NCBI GenBank assembly: GCA_008508345.1 | Contig: QNGE01002678.1 | Span: 42,435 to 106,434, forward strand | Length of the DNA: 64,000 nucleotides | Direction: 5' to 3' | From: Paragonimus westermani | Lineage: Eukaryota; Platyhelminthes; Trematoda; Plagiorchiida; Troglotrematidae | Part shown: in pieces, positions 1 to 13,200 of the stretch | Position numbering within the stretch: the first letter of the stretch is position 1 | How the letters are laid out: the number at the start of each line of letters is the position of its first letter | Translations under genes and position numbers: made by a program | The notes under the pieces: model-generated | Database searches by the model: none | Told to the model about the DNA's origin: nothing | Seen by the model: the letters and a program-made list of their open reading frames with translations, nothing else

Positions 1-2594
1 ATGTTCACTGCACTCCGTAGATCGTTTTTTTAACACTGTGTAGGTGATCTGTTAGTATCAGCGCTCAGCGTAAGAGGTACTTGGGTAACGAATTGATGTG
101 ACGTCCTCTATAATATCAAATGACATTACGAACAATCCGAGTACTTATTAGAAATGCTCCTCTACAAGGTGATCTGGGTTAAACAAGTCTGCTTTCACTC
201 ACTTCTATTTTAATCATTTTTCTCATTTGCCAATCTAATTTTGTGTCTCAACTTGGCCATAGAGGTTACTTATTCCAAACAAAAATCTATAGACATGCGA
301 CAAACGGTTCAAAACAGGCCACCAATCAGTTGCTGCATAGAGTGCATAGAGTTATTACCAACTGTATTCGTATATCTCTTGTCTGCCGACAGAAGATAGC
401 TTATGGACAATGCCGTTCGAAAGCATCCATAACAAGTATCAAAACTTGTATTCTCTTCCCAATCATCTTACATTTCTGTTGAGCAATAACAACTACCTTC
501 AGACAATCATATCACCCTGTTCCCGATTCATTCTCTGTTCATTTACACGCACACTACCCTTTTCAATGTTTGATTATCAGTCACGTGATAGACATCCTTT
601 TAGTTTACTATGGACGCCCTCCAAAACTGAGTTCACATTTTGCCGGTGATATATGTAAGTGGAATCTACAACAGCCCTCGAGTAGCTTTTTGTTGATTTC
701 ATAGTGAATCAGTGGAATCGTGTCCTTCAATAGGCAGAGGGCATCGGACATTTTTGATACAATTAGATGACGCGTATTTTGTTTTGCAACCATTCTAGCG
801 TTTGATTTTGCTTACTCATCATATTTCTAGGACAAAAATGGTGAATTCACACACCATCCTTAATCGTATAAAATTCGCAATTTACACACACGAAATGGCA
901 ATGTAATCATGATTCGGCTGCTGAGAAAGACATTTTTTCTCACATTATACAGAAGTTCCAGTGAACGGTTAGCCAGTTATTCGGATACTCAAGAACGAGG
1001 TGAAATGCAAAGAACTAGGTAGTTCGGTTTTCCATTTCACACATTTTCAGTAACGTAATGTTAGTAGACTTGTGTCACAAGCATCTAAGTTCTACGGATC
1101 TCCTCTAACGCCCACGGAAACACTATCACTCGTTTGCGTGCTAGCCATTCTTCTACGTACGCTAGGGATATCACAACGGTCAGTATAGTTGGAATGTGAA
1201 TGCCCACCTAGACTTAAACCGCCCCTCGGCTGTGAACGTTCTCATTTTTGAATAGATAGACATGTGAATGTTCCTCGAAATCGACGCTGGCCAGATTGTT
1301 TTGTTTATTCAGACTAACCGGATTCATTCCCAGCAACCGAAGCTCTTATCCTTCTATCCGCTGATTTCATGGGCGTCGTCAAACAGCCCAAATGATTAGA
1401 ATACTGCAAGTCACTTGTTAACAGTTTGCCAAAAACTGTCTATCGTAGAGTATCTCTTTTGTGAAGAGTTCAACCCGTTGCTGTGTAGCTCCGAGTAAAG
1501 TGACAGTCCTAGGGGAATTGTAAATACCCTCCATCAGCGAAGGCATGTGCACTAGTCACATATCAACACTCATTTCTCTTATATTTGAAAAGAGGAGACT
1601 TTCTAAAGTCCTTTTAAAATCTTTTAGTATGAAACTGGTGAAATCACCCTAAATTCCGCAGATAATGAGAATTATATCTCAGAATTATTTGGGGAAAGTT
1701 GTTCCACCAGGATTACAACACATCTAGAAAACAGCCAATTCCGTGCAAGATTGAATGCGAAATTAATCGTATGGTTGCCATGGTGTAGTTTAAGTCAGTT
1801 CACTAGTCATCAATTGCTAAACGTTCACACTTGTTTGAATTTGGAGAGCAATTCATTTGTCGCTGTTACGCTTCAATCATTACTAACAACGTACAGACAA
1901 ACATCATAAAAGCGTTGCGTTTCCTCTTGCATATATTATACTAGGCACCACAGTTGTCATTGTTTGCTGGGAGGCTTACTTGATCGCATAGTTAACGAGA
2001 TATCATGACAAGTCATGACAATACAGACGCATTAATCCTCCAGCAATGGTTAAATTACCTTTCAGCCTTTAGTAAGATCACCATGGTTCAGGCACGGCGG
2101 GATTTTTAAGGTAACTTATGAAAATCAGTTATGCCTAGAAATATGAAGCAGGTATGTTCCTGAATAAACATATAAAAAGCAGGTGTGATTAGGTAAGATG
2201 TACTCCGCAGGGAAATTTCGACTGATATCACCGGTTACGATACTGGGACTGATCATTAAGCATGCGTTGAGAATAGGTCGCATAACCAGAAGTAAACAAG
2301 TCACGTTCGAATGAGTCAAGATTACTTAGAATAAATCAAATTTTAATCAGGTCGAATAAAGAATCATCAATACCAACGCATGCGTAAACAGACGGAAGTA
2401 AATAGGTAGCCTAACAGTAACCTCCGTACAAGACAGAAAAGTAAACTTATGTAAACAGCATAATTAAAACATTCAAACAGTGATAGCCAACACATGTTGA
2501 ATGATATGAACCTGTGACTACAAACCCTTAACATAACGTTAGTGATAGGCTAACATCCACCTCTGTGCACAAACAGAGGGTTTATAACGGTGTA
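1..2594. other. non-coding stretch, nothing recognised
   Basis: AT-moderate sequence with only short ORFs (80 residues or fewer) in all frames, none with a recognisable motif or a convincing splice-site pair. It is probably intronic or intergenic. I see no repeat copy shared with other parts of the window. Confidence 0.5.
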
Positions 2595-3565
2595 TCGCAG
2601 TGGCCACAACAAAAGACAAAGTTTGCTTATCGGTCGGATAACGTGTCGTTCATTTCAAGTGTCGTGTGATGGAATATTAGACGGCGTCGGTTTTATGTTT
2701 CCGTGGCCATGTTCTAATGCACTCCGAGATACGTACGCCACTCGTCACCGTTCAGCCGATGTATTTGACTCAACAAGTACAAGCAAGTTCACACATCACG
2801 TTAGATGCGGGGAGTAAGCTGTTTGGATCTTTTATCGGTGTGCCAGACAGGCTTGTCCTCCGGTTGATCTATCTTAATTCTGCCGCTTCGTTCACACCTT
2901 TGACGGTACATTTTGGTCCAGATGGAACGAGGATGGTTGCATTTTCACCGTTGTGTGACAGTGTTATATATATACGGGTTTGCGAGAGACAGTTTCTGAT
3001 ATTGACCTTTTTCGATCTTTCCCTAACGTACATCGAAATAAAGTGTGTGACAGTCCACGTGCACTAGTGTTTGGTGGATTAAAGCCGATTCCTCTTCGAC
3101 TGTCTCGGGTAAGCAAATTCTGCCAATCCTGCTGAAGAAGGTTCGAACGAGACTACGTTTGCATGACTTTGGTTCAAAACTTTTGAAATGAATGTGGTGC
3201 CCATCCAAGTGTGCTTTCTGTTTACTTTCCTCCTGATGGATCCACCATCATTCACAGACATTTCTACATCTTAGAAGAAAATTTCGCTATTCTCCTGAAA
3301 TTATGTGCTGAACGAAATGTCCAGGCGAAGACCATTGTATTGTGCACATTATTGGTCAGGATGCTGTCGTGGGTCACATACACAGAATATTCTTCCAAAA
3401 TATCGCTTAAAATGTGTTGTGAAGTGAATGGTCGTCGCTACCTGTCTTTCTAAATACACTATGAAAAGTATATCAGCGAGTACGGGGTCCAGTGTACCTC
3501 CCATCGCTACGCCGTTAATTTGTCAGTTAAACTGACCACTGAATGTTCATTTAGTCACATCTGTG
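2595..3565 (-). mobile_element. Penelope-like element relic (RT end, linker, GIY-YIG)
   Basis: A decayed PLE read on the minus strand across several frames. At 3496-3522 the translation is QINGVAMGG, matching reverse-transcriptase motif B of PLEs (usual form QIDGVAMGSPLGP). A stretch reading KRYFGRIFCVCD follows where KRYVDD-type motif C is expected, so the catalytic Asp pair is lost. The ORF at 3023-3208 carries the thumb segment with FKSFEPKSCKRSLV and ICLPETVEEE, typical of the PLE region after the RT palm. Farther 3', 2774-2797 reads MCELACTC and 2755-2769 reads VKYIG, the remnant of the GIY-YIG endonuclease core (CSCG..YIGRT). Stops and frameshifts interrupt every segment, so it is dead. 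The motif B type groups it with the copy at 9906-10262 rather than the one at 41577-43465. Confidence 0.72.
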
Positions 3566-4756
3566 GCGAGATTCCAAACAGTGCATTTCGACTGTTCTTC
3601 AGAAGACAACTAGACTTAACCAAGTGCAGTTTGGTTGATCAGAGGTGATAGTGTGGAAACAAATGTACTCATATGATGTTTAAACGGCAAAACCACACGA
3701 TTACCAGCTTGTATGATAAAAGATCATTTTAACGGGTGACACTGTGGTTCAGTCTCACCAACTATATGCCCATGTTGAGATATTCGCCTTTCTACTAAAC
3801 TATGGTTGAAATTTGGTATACTTACCATTAGTTGTCACATGGTATGCGATCAGTCAATCACGCAACGTCTCCTTTTTGAACTTGAAACATCGTAAGGAGG
3901 AATGGGTAAAAGCCGTCGTTTCAGTCACCATGAGGGTTCAGCTTTTGGTCACACTTTGCGGTTAGAAGTTTTCGTTCACACAGTGAGTCACGTACATCTC
4001 ATGCAGGCCATCATTGATAATCTCCTTTGTCACTGTGTGTTCCGTCATTTTACTGTATAATTGGTAATTCTGCTTACGAATGTGCCTTTCGTAACTACTC
4101 TGCCCGGTCCTCAATTACTGGACGTCGTCCATATCCACACAGATAACAGCCGAACATGTGCTTGCAAAAAGAAGGCATACGGTGTCTTGTTACTTATTCT
4201 GTCGCTTGACAGTCGGTAAACTAATCATCGATTGCCAACTGTGTTGTGCAGACGGCACTCATTGGAATGATGGTGAGAAAAAGTAACCCACAATAGGGAA
4301 TCGGTATATCCAGGATTCGTAAAGATGGAATTGTTTTGGACCATAGAAGAATATTTTCTTGGAGGCAGACTTGATTTATCCAAGTAACCACTTTGGTAAA
4401 ACTTAATTACTGTAAATTTGTGGCACTGTCAAGTAAAATACATAAGTAACCAAATAGACCTCAAGTAATCTGTCATCTGGGGACCAATCCAGGATACCTT
4501 AAGAAAATCTCGCCAGCAATAACAATCACATCTACCATCCCTCAATACCCAACCCAAAACACGTTTTGGAGTATACCTTGATTAAGTAGTGGAAGTTTGG
4601 GCATTGTTTTCCTTTATTGAGCGTTATTCATTCTACATCATCAATATCACAATCTTGTGATATCGGTCTCTCTCCTGTGAATTACGAAAGCCTGGAAGCT
4701 TCGTCAGTGGAGACGTGTGATGCACTCGCTGGAAACATAAATGATAACCTGTTTCT
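3566..4756. other. non-coding stretch, nothing recognised
   Basis: No ORF over about 60 residues and no motif. The part nearest 3566 may be further 5' sequence of the adjacent Penelope-like relic, too decayed to read by eye. Confidence 0.4.
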
Positions 4757-5091
4757 TCAGCTGTTCGTTCGACCTAGTTCAGATCTGTACAGGTTGTGAC
4801 CCAGATGGCAGCCTGCAGTGTAAGTTTTTCTTGGATTGCCAGGTGGTCGAAACAATTTGTCCGACAACCTTCTAATGCTGAATGCTCCAGCTGGCAACAG
4901 TAAGTGCAGTTGTGGGCAGAATTTGTACCCGCCCCATGTCGGACGATCGCTGTGTCTGATAAGTCTGAACATGCACAAAGCCAGTTATGCACAGTTCGAT
5001 TGAAATGAACCTTCTTCTTGCATTCGAGGTTATTTTGTGTATATTCTTGATAGTTGAATAAGGTCACAGGACAAACATTTGACCCAGTCAA
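4757..5091 (-). pseudogene. possible retroelement gag zinc-knuckle remnant
   Basis: A 105-residue minus-strand reading contains C-TY-C-CQLE-H-SALEG-C, close to the CX2CX4HX4C knuckle of retroelement Gag proteins but with one extra residue before the last Cys. The following residues CRTNCFDHL resemble the usual basic stretch after a knuckle. Nothing else of an LTR element (protease, RT) is visible beside it. It could be a chance Cys/His pattern. Confidence 0.22.
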
Positions 5092-8000
5092 CTGTCAATT
5101 ATCCAACCAATTTAATAACACATCACTTCCAATAAATTACTCACTTCTACTCAAGCCGTGATGTTCACAGGACTAGTGTTCATGAGATTTGATAAACAAA
5201 TCTTTAAAAAATCGAAGCTATTAAGCTGACTTGAGTCTTACTTAACTTGCCTGGTGCAATTAATAAATTACTGTTTCGTCCTCCTGTGGTCGACTCAGTA
5301 CTAGAGACTTTTTGGGTGTGATGTCAACGGCTACTTAAGATATCGGTTCCAGTCTTGTACTAGCTCTCAACGGATAATCCGACATTTCAACAGTTGGCTT
5401 GGCAATTCGTAGACAAGCTGAGATCACACTTCATGATTGAGTAGGCAGAAATCGTAAAGTTCATCATGTACTCAAACAAACTGTTCATCAAATTAGTTCG
5501 TAGTCCAGTGTTCTGTTTAATTTGTTCGTAGTGAGTGTCTACTTGTTAACTGAGCATAAAGATAACAGAATCTACCTATTTTCATCCTAGGTTCTCAGGC
5601 GCCTGCGAGTTTGAACACAACGACAGCTTACTTTCCTTAAATTTCTTATTGAAACGCATTTTTACTCACTCTACTAAACATTTGGTACATCTAACAAAAA
5701 TCGGAAGCACAGCCATAGGTTCTCTTGTGACATGTAAAATGTCATTAGTTTGTGTGCTATCATACAGGGAGCCACGAAAGCTCACCGATGATAAGCTACA
5801 GATCGAGTAGGCAGTTCTGCACAAAACTCTTAGTGCTGGTAGGTTTGAATTCTTCACAATACAACGAAGCAAACTTTGGGCTTTTTCAAAATTACAAATT
5901 ACTAGGAAGTCTAAGTAAAATGTTTACATCAAAATTCTCTTTCAAGGCTATTTCAGTGCACATATTTTACAAGATGTTCAGCGTAGTGCTAAATTGAGCT
6001 CATAACGCATTCAGTGTGGTTTTGTCTTCACTTCTAATCACAAAATTGAACTCACATGTTCTATACCAATCATCCTGTTTATCGACTTTGTTGCGGTCTA
6101 GAGAAAAGAGTTATCATAAGAGCAGAAATGTGGAGAAGGTTTGGCTAAGAGAGGCATCTACTCACCCATCGGCGACCAAGATGTGTTCTCGCCGGACAAA
6201 AAATCCAAGAGAGAAACCCCTGCTCAATAAAAATACGGTATACTTGGACTTCTTTTTATTGGGAAGTCTTCTTTGGGGATACGAGCCTACAGGACTTAAA
6301 TATGAAGCTCTTCCAATTTTAAAATGTCCTAGTTCACCTGGGAGTGATGCAGTTTGCCAATCTGGTCACATAAAGCCCACGTGGGTAAACGTCGTCCACA
6401 TGGTGAATTACTAGAGTTTATACAACCAATCGTGGGTACATCGTGCTGAAAAACTGAAGTATAGGCAGTGTATGATAAGAACTTGAACTAATACCTGTTC
6501 CTTCGAAGTGGTCAACAGTTCGGGGCTCCGAACAGCATTTATTTGGAGTGCGTCTATATCTAGACGGCTTGGCTGAATCCAACCAACGTGTCTTCGTGCT
6601 GTTAAGCGAATTCAAGTGTTTTAATGCTAGCTAGCTTTTTGCCTGTCTGCCATGGTTTCTTCCAGGTTGGCTAACATATTACAGTATCGTTACTTACAAT
6701 ACGTGGGCCTAAATCAGAGTTTGCCGGTTGCGTTGTATTCAGAAAAAGCTCCAGGTAAGGTCCACCAATTAGTTCATTTTCTTTCGAATGCTCCCGCTGC
6801 TTTCAGACAATTCAAACCTTATTGATATTCATGGACTCATGTTTAGTTTGATGAAAAGTAGTAGTTTCTGGAAGCAGAGTAAAACTGTGATATTCATTGT
6901 GTCGCATTCACACCTAGCGAACTCAACGAAATCAAAATACTCAGCATTCACGCGAAAAAAACACATCATTAATGAAAAACATTTTTGTGCTCTTCATCAA
7001 AATCATTGCCTGTACCAGTGACAAGTGAATCGATAATTGATAATCTGTTACCCGGTGTTTTGAGGTAGTTAGCTTTTGTGTGCTTTGCGTTCAGCTTGTG
7101 AGTGTCGTTCATACTTCTAGTTGCTCTGCACTTCCACACATCCAGTTGTGAGATTCCTTCTCACTTTCACGTTAAACAACAGATAACGAATATCAACTGC
7201 TTGAAACAGAAATTTTTTGATTGATGTCTTTCGAACCCCTTACTTGAATAGTTTAAAAACGTTCAATGTTGCGAACTCATCCTAAGGGAAACACTGAAAT
7301 TTTTTAACTCATTGAATTTATTCAATCACACCTATTTGGATTTATTTAGGATGTCACAGTAGTCACCAAATAGAACCACATCACTTTTTCTATTGAAACT
7401 CATATTGAGTATACGATTCACCTTCTCAGAAGCGTCATCAATATCGAGTGTAGCGGAAATTTGCTAATTTCGACGGATTAGTAATTACAATGAGGCCAGA
7501 CTACCAGATGTTGTGATAAACAACCAAAAACGTGTAATACTTGGGGAATATTAAGGAAACACACATTTTCCTCACATTATTCAACGCAACTATGGGCGGT
7601 GAAATGGTCTCACAGTACAGTGTTTAAAACACCCGCTTCGGCGTATATTGGCGATGATAACCGGTAGTCATCATGTCGACTACTAAAAAATGTATGCGGA
7701 TTGTTGCTGAGTTGAAACACCAACTGCTAGATGAAACTGAATTGATCGATTCAACTACCTACCTTGTAGTAATACACGTGTGCTGGTGACAGCCTCCACA
7801 TTTAGATTGATTTGCCACAAAGACCAGCAGAGAATAACGTCTGTGCTCACAGGTTCCCACGGTCGACTGGCATCGCAGCGTTCCCAATTCCACCCGCAAA
7901 TCTTTCAACCGATGTGTGTCAGTGTGTTTTGAGCTAACACGTTCTAATGCAACATTTTCCGCTTCAAATCAAATAAACAGTAGTATATGCGTTTTCACTT

Positions 8001-8325
8001 TTAAAACTAGTACCACCTTCTCGTCAAGTTTCGCCGAGAGTTTCACAATTTGCTGCCATAAGAACAAGCCTGAAATTAATAGCTCATTTGTACCCTCTAT
8101 CGAATGGTGAACCGTTATCCAATTTCACAGGTAGTTGAAACTGCACTGTTGAAACATTCGGATATTTAACTTGTTCGAAAGCACCAGTCATGAAAACAGC
8201 AATATGGCAATCCTGACTTGCTTTCTCTTTGTTATATCGGTTGAAACCTAAAGTTATTAGATGAATGAGGTTGCAAATTTTAACTACTATCAGCGTGTTA
8301 CACGGTGTCTAACCAGCTCGACTAG
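5092..8325. other. non-coding stretch with unrecognised ORFs
   Basis: The longest reading is 6016-6414 (+, 132 residues), Ser/Lys-rich with no recognisable domain and no good flanking splice signals. The others are under 85 residues. Probably intron or intergenic DNA. Confidence 0.4.
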
Positions 8326-8328
8326 CTG

Positions 8329-8348
8329 TGGTGGTGGTGGTGGTGGTG
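8329..8348. repeat. (GGT)n microsatellite
   Basis: Perfect GGT/TGG trinucleotide run of about 20 bases. Confidence 0.9.
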
Positions 8349-8584
8349 ATCCTAACGTGCTCAAATGTGCGAGTACATTCACTCGGGTTGCCAAGTCGGT
8401 TACTAACGTCTGCCTCCGTATTCGAACCCTAACCGACCATAGGACATTTCAGGTGTATGAGCCCGGCAGCAAAGTCCGAAGCCCGAACCAACGGGCTTAA
8501 CCTAATAGGCATGTTCGGTCCGGACGTGTGAGACGGGTCTGACTATTTGAATTTTTTCTGATAGCACAAAGACCACCCAGACAA

Positions 8585-8660
8585 ACATGCCTGCTAACCG
8601 GGTTGGATGAGGAAGCGGAGACAGCACGCCGCTGAACCCACAGCCGGATTACCTGGCTGA
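8585..8660 (+). repeat. diverged half of the foldback-element terminal repeat
   Basis: About 76 bases align at roughly 70 percent by eye with the left terminal inverted repeat of the foldback element at 56393-56484. Shared words include GCTAACCG, CCGCTGAA and CACAGCC. No matching partner repeat or element core was seen nearby, so this looks like an old single end or a related element. The remainder of 8349-9171 holds no gene. Confidence 0.45.
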
Positions 8661-9171
8661 TGGTAAGGTGAGGACGCATGCTCATTTCCAGTGTTGTCGC
8701 TCGGCCCCGTCGACCCAGCGTATTGAACACCACGGCGCATCAGCGATAACATCTGGCTCCTCACACACACACTGGCCTCAGCACCTGACAGTCAATATCC
8801 GACTGGGAACCACCACATGTTGATGAGTACAAATATACGGAATAAAAATACGGTATTTCCCTGACGGGTTAAAATATTTTACAAACCCTTGGTTGACGTC
8901 CGTTGTAACGGGGTGACTAAAGCTGACCAGTAGCACTGGAAAATGCCTCATCACAAGTTCTCGAACATATATTCTTTTATTCTGTCAAATAACTACCTTG
9001 GTTTGCAGCCGAATTAGGACTTTCGTCAAAAGCTGATGAATGAGTATACTCGAAATTTTTGTTGACCACCTAGCCCAATGTCGGAGCAGTGAAAGTACAT
9101 TTTTGGTTGATTGATTTTCAAAGCTCTACAGCCCTAAAGTTGGCAATCACTGTATGTATGAATGGATTTTA

Positions 9172-9542
9172 AAAGTAACTAGGATTATCGATCTGTTCAA
9201 ACAACCTAACATTAGGCAACACCAAATAATTCCGAGTTGAACATCACTCAAATTTGATTGCAGCAGTCGCAGGCAAATGCACTTGTCCGCCAATAAGGAG
9301 GTGCTAGATTCGAGTTCCGCTCTTGTGTAGAGCTCGTCAGTAGTGCATATCCTTGCCACGGTCGGGAATAAACCTCTGGACACGCTTCCATGAGGCAACC
9401 GTGTTAACCACCGCGCCATTGACCTCACAATAGGCACGACCGAATGATCCAATCTGAACGCTCAACCACTTTCGCATGTAAGCAATGGTCAAGTTGCCCG
9501 ATCGTCTTGAGGGGAGACACAGTAACTGCTCTTTTAACTCCA
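9172..9542 (-). repeat. SINE-like repeat, family 2, near-complete copy
   Basis: An approximately 370-base unit present in opposite orientation at 32600-32970 at over 90 percent identity by eye. Read on the minus strand it contains a tRNA-like A box (TGGCGCGGTGGTTAACACG) followed about 40 bases later by a B-box-like GGTTTATTCCCG, the spacing of a Pol III internal promoter. The open reading through it is a by-product of the repeat: the same peptide appears in the other copy, with no coding signature. Confidence 0.6.
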
Positions 9543-9905
9543 ATCGACATCCCGGCGGTTAAGCCTTCCGAAACAGGTCGAGATCTCTGATCTCACTAAA
9601 CCTGTTATTCGGCAGGGCGTCGGTGAAACACAAGCTGAACATCGGTCACATTTGGTGGCGGTCTTAGTATTCAGATAGGTTTTCAGTGAATACAATAAAC
9701 GTTACGTGTTATTCCGCTCAGCAAGTGGGGCGTTAAGTAAGAGTGGGTGAGGGACAAAGGTCGCGCTGCTGGTGGAAGTTGGCTAGGGCTTAAATTAAGG
9801 TGGAGGCAGAAGGATAGGGAGGAAATCAATATGTGAAGAGACCTGGTTTAATTATTTTGCATTGGGGCTCAATCTGGTGGAGGTGGAGTGTCTATACGAT
9901 TGTCT
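9543..9905. other. no gene seen
   Basis: Short interval between a SINE-like copy and a Penelope-like fragment, both on the minus strand. It may be the untranslatable continuation of the PLE interrupted by the SINE insertion. No motif could be read. Confidence 0.35.
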
Positions 9906-10262
9906 TTAGTCCACACACTCCCTGTTGCAGTATACGACACATGACCAATATAAGTACACACTGGTTGAAAAGTTACCGGGCCTATGTGTGAATCGACTGA
10001 ATATCAATGTATTGTTGACGTAACGTCTGTAATATGACAAGCCTGGTAAGATGGGACTTCTCATGGCTACTCCATCTATTTGACGACAGGAACGCTCAAT
10101 TAAACGAAAACCGACATCCTCATGACAGAACAGCAAACTTTCTTTTAGTACATCAGTTGGGAGTGGCAATATAACGTGATTTGCTTCGACCAGCTCACAA
10201 ATATAATCATCTGTTTCAGGCAGAGGGACTTTTGTGTACAGTATACCCAGAGTAGAGCTCAT
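9906..10262 (-). mobile_element. Penelope-like RT fragment (motifs A-C, damaged)
   Basis: The 118-residue reading starts with a motif A-like stretch (ILYTKVPLPETDDYICELV, cf. SLFTNVPL...). It then has RT motif B as RQIDGVAMRSP at residues 60-70 and a motif C-like YVNNTL at 81-86, where active enzymes have YVDD. Only about eight residues separate motifs B and C instead of a few dozen, so there is an internal deletion as well as loss of both catalytic Asp residues. The RT palm is therefore inactive. It belongs to the same motif B lineage as the relic at 2595-3565. No GIY-YIG part was found downstream, where a SINE-like repeat now lies. Confidence 0.72.
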
Positions 10263-13200
10263 GGCTAAGTGATTGATTTGTTCACAGCGCTGTTTGGTGA
10301 ATGCGATTTGTACATCCAGAGCGCAACACAGTTAAGTTTACTTGACGTGGTCAATGAAAAGACATGGTGTTTGAAGTGCATTAGCTGGACCACATATTCA
10401 ATCGAATGTCTCCAGTGATGAAACAGGTGTAAAACGCGATGAACCGTCCAGAGACAGAATCTCGCTTCCAAGTCAACAATCACATCAACAAACTCAGTTG
10501 TCCTGTAAACTATGTATTGGCTCCGTCTTCGCTGCCATTCGGAATAACAGGTCGGATTTGTATGCAATTCACTCAATTGTTTCTCATTTCATAACACTGT
10601 GGAAAGGAATCTATCGAAAAAGTACTTTCGAGCGAAACAATTGTCCAAATGAGCATGCTGAAAAGTTTATTGTAAAAGTTGATTGCTTGTGAGTTGAGCA
10701 TGATTAGTTGTGGCTCACAACACTCGGGCTGTAAGCAGTTGCTAACACTAACGTTACTTGTTTGAACTGACCCAACCATTCAATCAAAAAAGATTCTTCT
10801 CAGGTAGACACCATCATAGTTAAAATCTCAAACAGTATGGAAGGCAGTTTTTCAAATCTACAGGGTTCTGAAAACGTTTACATCTGGATTTCCGCCACCA
10901 CCAACATTGACCACATCTAGTTCTTCACAGTATAAATTCAATTGGTCGGTAGACTAAATGAATGCGGTACAAGGCTGTATGACTAACCGGTACCTGAAAA
11001 ACAGTCTGAGGTTGACTGTACTTACAGAAAACTTCATCATATCTGACATGCGTATGGTTTTCCTGGACATTCACCCGCTGTTCATAAGTGTTCCAGAAGA
11101 ACGGTTCATCCAGTTTGTGCCATCTGAAAGTAATTCAAGCAAGATAACATGAATTAGACTAGCTCCTCATTCTGCGTACGTTCAACGTAAGCCCTAATCT
11201 CCAAGACAGATTTTATTGACCTATTGACATTGTATGGATGAACTACCAAGTTGATCCGAACTTCGTGGATATTTTTGCGGTCAAACTACAGGAAAAAACA
11301 AAAAGTTGGACAGTCTAGTGCTTTTGAGGAAGATATTTAGATGACATTCTCTTAATTACAAACGGCTAGTTCCAGACAAACGATTTGTCTCCACCCGAAC
11401 ATATTTTACAATTTAGAAAATGGGACTTATGGCCAATTGCCGTTCCAAGTCATCCATATTGTTAAAAGAACAATTTGACACATTTAGCGTGCTGCCTACA
11501 AAACTAATACGTGGTCTGTTTACCATCTGCATTTTAACAGGTTTGTTCCCACAACATGCCGATAGAAATTGGTGCGCTTACTGTTTGACCTGACAAGATG
11601 GCTTCACGTTAGTGGCACTGTAGACGCTGCACTACGTGATCCAGAACAGACACTAATTGACATCAATTACCTGAAATGTTTTCATAGAGTGTTCATCAAA
11701 ACTAACATACAAAGCAATCAACTACGCACAGTTCCCAAGAAATTAGTTTGTTATACAATTATAGTTCAAAGGAAACAACGTATGTTGACTATCTGAGCAG
11801 CACTGGAGGTTGGCTGCAGTTCACATACTTTGTTGCAAAATCAGAGGTCAGACACTGAAAACCCCGGACAGACAGAGGACGACTTCATTCACCAAATCAG
11901 ACCTGTGCACCGCAACACATTATGGAGCAAACAGACTTGTCGTTCCTTTATCAAAATAGGCTCAACAAACAGCTACGTAACCATTATGAAGCTTGAGAAC
12001 AAACGCTCTGCGGAAACTACCGTGGTCTACCGAGAAACATTACCCGATAAGGCATAGCGATTCGCCCAAAAAAGCTCTCCACATTTTCCTCTCGGGGAGA
12101 CTACAGTCAGACGCCACCAGCAAACTATGTGTATCAAAAAATAACTTTTTATAACGCTGACTTTGCTGTGGTGACAACCGGAGTAGTACGTAAATAATAC
12201 GGATGCCGTGAACTCCGCTTGAATCCTCATCAGGGCATGGTTCTTTCAAAGACTTACAGGTTGTTTACAAGTCAAACAGACTTTGCTAGGGTTCTATCCT
12301 TGATCAGGGTTCATGCTATTAGTGTCTATGCGTACGTTAACGGCTATACGCGGACGTTCGCTGGGGGGATTAAACCTCCGTTGATCTACAGTCACTCGAG
12401 GTCACAATATGAAACAGTCATTGTTTAAGTGTTAGCAAGTGGACCATTGGCGTTTTACATCAAGTAACCTGATGGTTGGATGTGAAAATTGGGTTTTGCT
12501 CGCTAGGTTCCTTGTCATTTTTCTCAACTATTTTGGACGCAACACACTGTGTCCGGTCGGATGTGAAACATTGATAATAGATGAATTGGTAAGTCAGGTT
12601 GAGCAGCATTCATTTGAAATACACTCAGTGATCGTATACCACTTTCAGACCATCTCAATCATTACAACGAAGTAAGCATATCTATTGGTGGTACTGAATT
12701 TGTTTGATCTCAAACTCTTTTGCCAAATGTTTCACTCACATTAAATGAGTGATGGTCATAAACGTTCACATACGACTCTGGACGTCAAAATGTCTATTCC
12801 TGCCCTTTTCCGTACTCGACGTGTTGACAACAGGACCATCGTTGGTTTGGGAGACCACTGATCTATATGCCGAAGCTCCTGTCAAACAAGCGTCGTCTGA
12901 TTGAGGTATACACATTTGTTAGGCAGAATGCAGGCCTATGAATATGATGTTAGGTTCACGAACATCTATTTGAATTCCAACTTTTACTGTTTAAATCAAT
13001 AACAATAGGTGGTGTAATGAACGGATGGGATTTGATCAGTTCATTTACAAACGACCTTGGATTAACGGTACCATTAGTGGGCGCGGCAACCACGCTCAGC
13101 TTTATGACTGAATATTGTTCTTTGTTCTTCGTTCCAGTTTACAGACGCTTCCTGTACACAAGATTAACAAGTGTACTACACGTTGGTGATGACTGACATC

